Below, piece by piece: positions 6,325-8,774 of a stretch of DNA of 8,774 nucleotides. Source of the DNA: Amphritea sp. (GTDB lineage Bacteria; Pseudomonadota; Gammaproteobacteria; Pseudomonadales; Balneatricaceae). Position numbers and translations under genes: made by a program. The stretch is from NCBI GenBank assembly GCA_018067325.1, contig JAGPUU010000276.1, forward strand, positions 1 to 8,774, read 5' to 3'. How positions within the stretch are numbered: the first letter of the stretch is position 1; the number at the start of each line of letters is the position of its first letter. Below the pieces are notes generated by a model. That model was given only the letters and a program-made list of their open reading frames with translations. It did no database searches and was not told the origin of the DNA.

Positions 6325-6951
6325 ATGGCTGAGCAGACTGTATATGTAGTTGATGATGATTGGGATGTGCGGGATTCCCTGCAATGGTTACTCGAATCGG
6401 TAGGCCTGAAAGTGGTCTCGTTCGAAAATGCGCAGGCTTTTCTGGATAGTTTTGAGCCTGGTTCAAGTGGCTGTATTCTGATGGATGTACGGATGCCGGG
6501 TTTGAGTGGTATCAGCGCACAGAAGAAGCTTCCCGATTACCATGTTGATATCCCCCTGATTATGATCTCCGGACATGGCAGTGTGGATATGGCGGTAACG
6601 GCCATGACTCAGGGTGCCCGAACCTTCATCGAAAAGCCTTTTAATGATCAGTTACTGCTGGATCATGTTCAGCAGGCACTGGCGCAGGATCTGGCTCAAC
6701 GGGACGGGCAACAGAAGCTACAGTCGGTACAGCAACACTTTGCGGCGCTGACTAAACGTGAACGTCAGGTGTTTGAGCAGGTTGCTCAGGGCCTTGCGAA
6801 TCAGGATATCGCCGAGGTGTTGGGCATTAATCGCAAAACAGTAGAAGGTCATCGGGCTAATCTGATGAGCAAGATGGCGGCGCAGTCTCTGCCTGAATTA
6901 ATCCAGATGGCGATTAGCCTGGATTTAATTACGGGTTATACCGGGCAGTAA
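6325..6951 (+). CDS. FixJ-like response regulator (receiver + LuxR-type HTH)
   Basis: A 208-residue two-domain regulator. The receiver domain (1-120) has the acidic pocket D10-D11-D12, phospho-acceptor D54 in LMDVRMPG, switch residue S82 in ISGHG, and K104 in EKPF. The ISGHG and EKPF blocks and the length are typical of FixJ/TodT/StyR regulators. A linker with many Gln residues leads to the LuxR/GerE-type helix-turn-helix: LTKRERQVFEQVAQGLANQD (142-161) and the recognition helix region NRKTVEGHRANLMSKM (169-184). It is expected to be phosphorylated by the preceding kinase and to activate transcription as a dimer. The ribosome-binding site before 6325 is modest (AAGAG, 6316-6320), but MAEQTVYVVDDD is a typical receiver start. 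Targets are not shown by the sequence; the divergent region at 1795-1975 is the nearest candidate. Confidence 0.92.
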   Translation: MAEQTVYVVDDDWDVRDSLQWLLESVGLKVVSFENAQAFLDSFEPGSSGCILMDVRMPGLSGISAQKKLPDYHVDIPLIMISGHGSVDMAVTAMTQGARTFIEKPFNDQLLLDHVQQALAQDLAQRDGQQKLQSVQQHFAALTKRERQVFEQVAQGLANQDIAEVLGINRKTVEGHRANLMSKMAAQSLPELIQMAISLDLITGYTGQ

Positions 6952-7025
6952 ACACTGATCGTTCCTCTCGCGTGCTGATTCCTGTGTCTGTAGTTCTATT
7001 CTGGGCTGCGGATCAGCATGATCTG
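6952..7025. terminator. Convergent gap with weak hairpins, possible bidirectional terminator
   Basis: The regulator gene (plus) and the Ada-like gene (minus) converge on these 74 bases. GATCA (7011-7015) and TGATC (7019-7023) form a 5-base stem with a 3-base loop. Alternatively CGTGCTGAT (6971-6979) can pair with ATCAGCATG (7012-7020), with one G-T pair and a 32-base loop. Neither is followed by a proper T-tract on either strand, so a factor-independent terminator is only a guess from position. Confidence 0.25.
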
Positions 7026-7868
7026 TTATTTCGGAGAGATCGCGGCGCTTTCCCAAGCGTGAATCGCCTGTTTTCGTTCAGCCCCCCAACGATAGTTACC
7101 ACTTTCACCGCTCTCCCTGATTACCCGGTGACAGGGGATCAGAAATCCAATGTTATTGGCACCCACTGCACTACCGATAGCCCGTTGGGCCTTAGGAGAT
7201 CCAGCCGTTTTAGCGAGCTGTGAATAGGATATAAACTGCCCCTGTGTGGTTTGTAACAGGGCTTCCCAGACTTTCATCTGAAAGTTAGTGCCCCGCAGTA
7301 GCAGATGCAGTTTGCCAGGTTGTGGCATAGTTGGGAAAATCTGTCCGTTTAGTAGCGTTGCCTGCTGAGTATCTTCCTGAGTGGAAGCGTTAGGCCATTG
7401 GTTAAACAGCTCTTCAAGTCTGCTTTGCAGGTCATCATCGCAGAAGGCCAGATAGCAAACCCCCCGGTCGGTCCAGCCAAACAGCGCAAGACCAAATGGC
7501 GTAGGAGCTGCGCCATAATACAAAGTAACTCCCTCGCCCCCTGATTTGATCTCTCCCGGTGTCATCGCTTCACAGCTAATCATCAGATCATGCAGTCGAC
7601 TGCCCCCAGAGAGTCCGGCAGCCAAAGCTGCATCGAGGGTATTAGCGGATTTTTTTAATGCGTCCAGGGCGTGTTCTTTGGTGAGGTATTGAAGAAAACG
7701 TTTCGGTGATATGCCCGCCCAGGCACTAAAGATCCGTTGCAAATGATGCTCGCTAAGGTTGACGGCTGTCGCTACCTCGGCCAATTCGGGCTGGTTTTTC
7801 GCATGGCAGCGAATATAGCGGATCGCAGCGGCGACGGTCTCATACTGCTGTATTGATCTGTCAGACAT
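7026..7868 (-). CDS. Ada-like AraC-type HTH / methylated-DNA-protein cysteine methyltransferase fusion
   Basis: From the ATG at 7868 the protein is 280 residues. Residues about 10-108 form an AraC-type double helix-turn-helix (LAEVATAVNLSEHHLQRIFSAW at 29-50, with AGISPKRFLQYL following). Residues about 115-275 form the O6-alkylguanine-DNA methyltransferase, with the suicide cysteine C246 in IPCHRVI and the GNYRWGAERK block (257-266, E264). It repairs O6-methylguanine by moving the alkyl group onto C246. It lacks the N-terminal zinc methylphosphotriester domain of E. coli Ada, so it is shorter than Ada (354 residues) and the usual methyl switch for DNA binding is missing. A longer frame opens at 7931, but GGAGG (7876-7880) 7 bases before 7868 and the family N-terminus favour 7868. 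Its start overlaps the end of the EamA transporter gene by 8 bases, implying translational coupling. Confidence 0.9.
   Translation of the reverse strand: MSDRSIQQYETVAAAIRYIRCHAKNQPELAEVATAVNLSEHHLQRIFSAWAGISPKRFLQYLTKEHALDALKKSANTLDAALAAGLSGGSRLHDLMISCEAMTPGEIKSGGEGVTLYYGAAPTPFGLALFGWTDRGVCYLAFCDDDLQSRLEELFNQWPNASTQEDTQQATLLNGQIFPTMPQPGKLHLLLRGTNFQMKVWEALLQTTQGQFISYSQLAKTAGSPKAQRAIGSAVGANNIGFLIPCHRVIRESGESGNYRWGAERKQAIHAWESAAISPK
7861..7868 (-). other. ATGTCTGA overlap between transporter stop and Ada-like start
   Basis: Read on the minus strand, ATGTCTGA holds the Ada-like start codon at its beginning and the transporter's TGA stop at its end, in different frames. The GGAGG ribosome site for the second gene lies inside the transporter gene. 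This arrangement usually means coupled translation. Confidence 0.85.
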
Positions 7869-8754
7869 TGGCAGGCCTCCGTTTACGCCAGAAATTGAGG
7901 GGATTGAATCCGGTAACCAGTGCAACACCACTCAGCACGATCAGCGCGCCGGTAATCGTATGCCAACCGATCGGCTCATCGAGAAATAGATGTCCCCAGA
8001 GTACACCGAATACGGGGACCATAAAGACGACGGTGAGTGCGGAAGCCGCACCAATATCAGCGATCAGTTTGAAGTAGAGCAGATAAGCGATACCGGTACA
8101 GAAAATACCCAGTAGCAGCACTGAACCGATAATCTGGGGTTCGTTACTGACCTGGGCTGGAAACAGAGGTAGCAATGGGAGCAGTAGGAAAGTGCCAGTC
8201 CACATGCTGCCGTGGGCATTGGCGAAAGGCTCAACACTGTCCGCTCCCTGGGCGTAGCAGGTGGCGACGCCATAGCTGACTGCGGCGCTAAGCGCTGCTG
8301 CAATAGCCACCCAGGAGCCCTTTTCTAACAGTGCTGGATCGAAACCAAGTAGCAGGCCAACGCCGCAGATACCGGCTAATAGTCCGGTAACTACCTTCAG
8401 GGTCATCGGCTTGTTGAAACGTAATGCGATCAACAGAGTTCCCCAGATCGGAGCGGTAGCGTTGAGGATTGAGAGCAGTGAAGCGGATAAAGTCTGGGCG
8501 GCATAGGCGAGCAAGAGAAAGGGGAGTGCGGAGTTAAACCAGCCAAGCACGCAGTAGTGCTTCCAGTGTTGTCGGATGTTGAGGTTGCGCTTTAATAACA
8601 GAGCAATTACCAGCAGAAATAGGGCTGCCAGTAACAGGCGCAGCTCTATCAGAATAGCCGGACCGATAACGGGCGCTGCAATTCGCATAAACAGAAACGA
8701 GGCACCCCATAGGGCGGCAAGAAGCAGAAGTTGCAGCAGGCTTTTAAAGTTCAT
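7861..8754 (-). CDS. EamA-family (drug/metabolite transporter superfamily) permease
   Basis: A 297-residue integral inner-membrane protein with about ten hydrophobic segments, roughly at 5-27, 31-54, 66-87, 92-112, 119-137, 147-167, 184-201, 206-227, 236-256 and 264-283, arranged as two EamA repeats of five. The LWGASFLFMRI start, the SILNATAPIWGTLL block in segment 4 (95-108) and TVVFMVPVFGVLWGHLFLDE in segment 9 (241-260) are typical of the family; a basic tail (WRKRR) follows the last helix. Such proteins export amino acids or other metabolites, but the substrate cannot be predicted here. The start at 8754 has only a closely spaced AGGG upstream, yet the family N-terminus fits it. Its last 8 bases overlap the start of the Ada-like gene downstream, so the two form an operon whose promoter lies at or beyond the right edge of the window. 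Confidence 0.9.
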   Translation of the reverse strand: MNFKSLLQLLLLAALWGASFLFMRIAAPVIGPAILIELRLLLAALFLLVIALLLKRNLNIRQHWKHYCVLGWFNSALPFLLLAYAAQTLSASLLSILNATAPIWGTLLIALRFNKPMTLKVVTGLLAGICGVGLLLGFDPALLEKGSWVAIAAALSAAVSYGVATCYAQGADSVEPFANAHGSMWTGTFLLLPLLPLFPAQVSNEPQIIGSVLLLGIFCTGIAYLLYFKLIADIGAASALTVVFMVPVFGVLWGHLFLDEPIGWHTITGALIVLSGVALVTGFNPLNFWRKRRPANV

Positions 8755-8774
8755 ATCCCTAGTCCATTCGATTC

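Noticed and set aside
7869..7931. N-terminal extension of the Ada-like protein to an upstream ATG
   Set aside because: It would run 71 bases into the transporter gene, adds no family-conserved residues, and the strong GGAGG site favours the ATG at 7868.
1..8774. CRISPR arrays, insertion sequences, phage or defence genes, tRNA or rRNA genes
   Set aside because: No spaced direct repeats, transposase or integrase motifs, terminal repeats or structured RNA genes were found; gene families and codon use are uniform across the window.

Overview
The window reads as chromosomal DNA of a gammaproteobacterium, most likely a marine Oceanospirillales-type organism. I infer this from the balanced base composition, strong Shine-Dalgarno sites, dense gene packing and the mix of protein families; no 16S or other marker gene is present to confirm it. 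Eight protein-coding genes fill almost the whole window. I see no tRNA, rRNA, CRISPR array, insertion sequence or sign of recent transfer.

Layout. (A) 1-1794, minus strand: malonyl-CoA decarboxylase (409-1794) followed downstream by a PhaB-type SDR acetoacetyl-CoA reductase (1-350, cut by the window edge). (B) 1795-1975: a divergent control region with two overlapping, mutually exclusive inverted repeats. (C) 1976-4638, plus strand: a tight three-gene run of MaoC/PhaJ-type (R)-enoyl-CoA hydratase, an isochorismatase-fold hydrolase of the ISOC1/ISOC2 type, and a DmdB/medium-chain-type AMP-forming acyl-CoA synthetase. (D) 4714-6951, plus strand: a soluble two-PAS sensor histidine kinase and a FixJ-like response regulator, with no convincing terminator separating them from block C. 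(E) 7026-8754, minus strand, convergent to block D: an EamA-type membrane transporter overlapping by 8 bases an Ada-like protein (AraC-type DNA-binding part fused to an O6-alkylguanine-DNA methyltransferase, without Ada's N-terminal zinc domain).

How it may work together. Blocks A to C handle acyl-CoA thioesters. The synthetase activates a carboxylic acid, the hydratase makes or uses (R)-3-hydroxyacyl-CoA, the decarboxylase turns malonyl-CoA into acetyl-CoA, and the reductase makes (R)-3-hydroxybutyryl-CoA. PhaB and PhaJ types are the two classical routes to polyhydroxyalkanoate monomers, so a storage-polymer or acid-assimilation locus controlled by the adjacent two-component pair is a reasonable hypothesis, not a demonstrated one. 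Block E looks unrelated (DNA alkylation repair and export). All gene families are recognisable. The less explained parts are the divergent operator-like region, the role of the isochorismatase-fold protein, and the signal of the two-component system.
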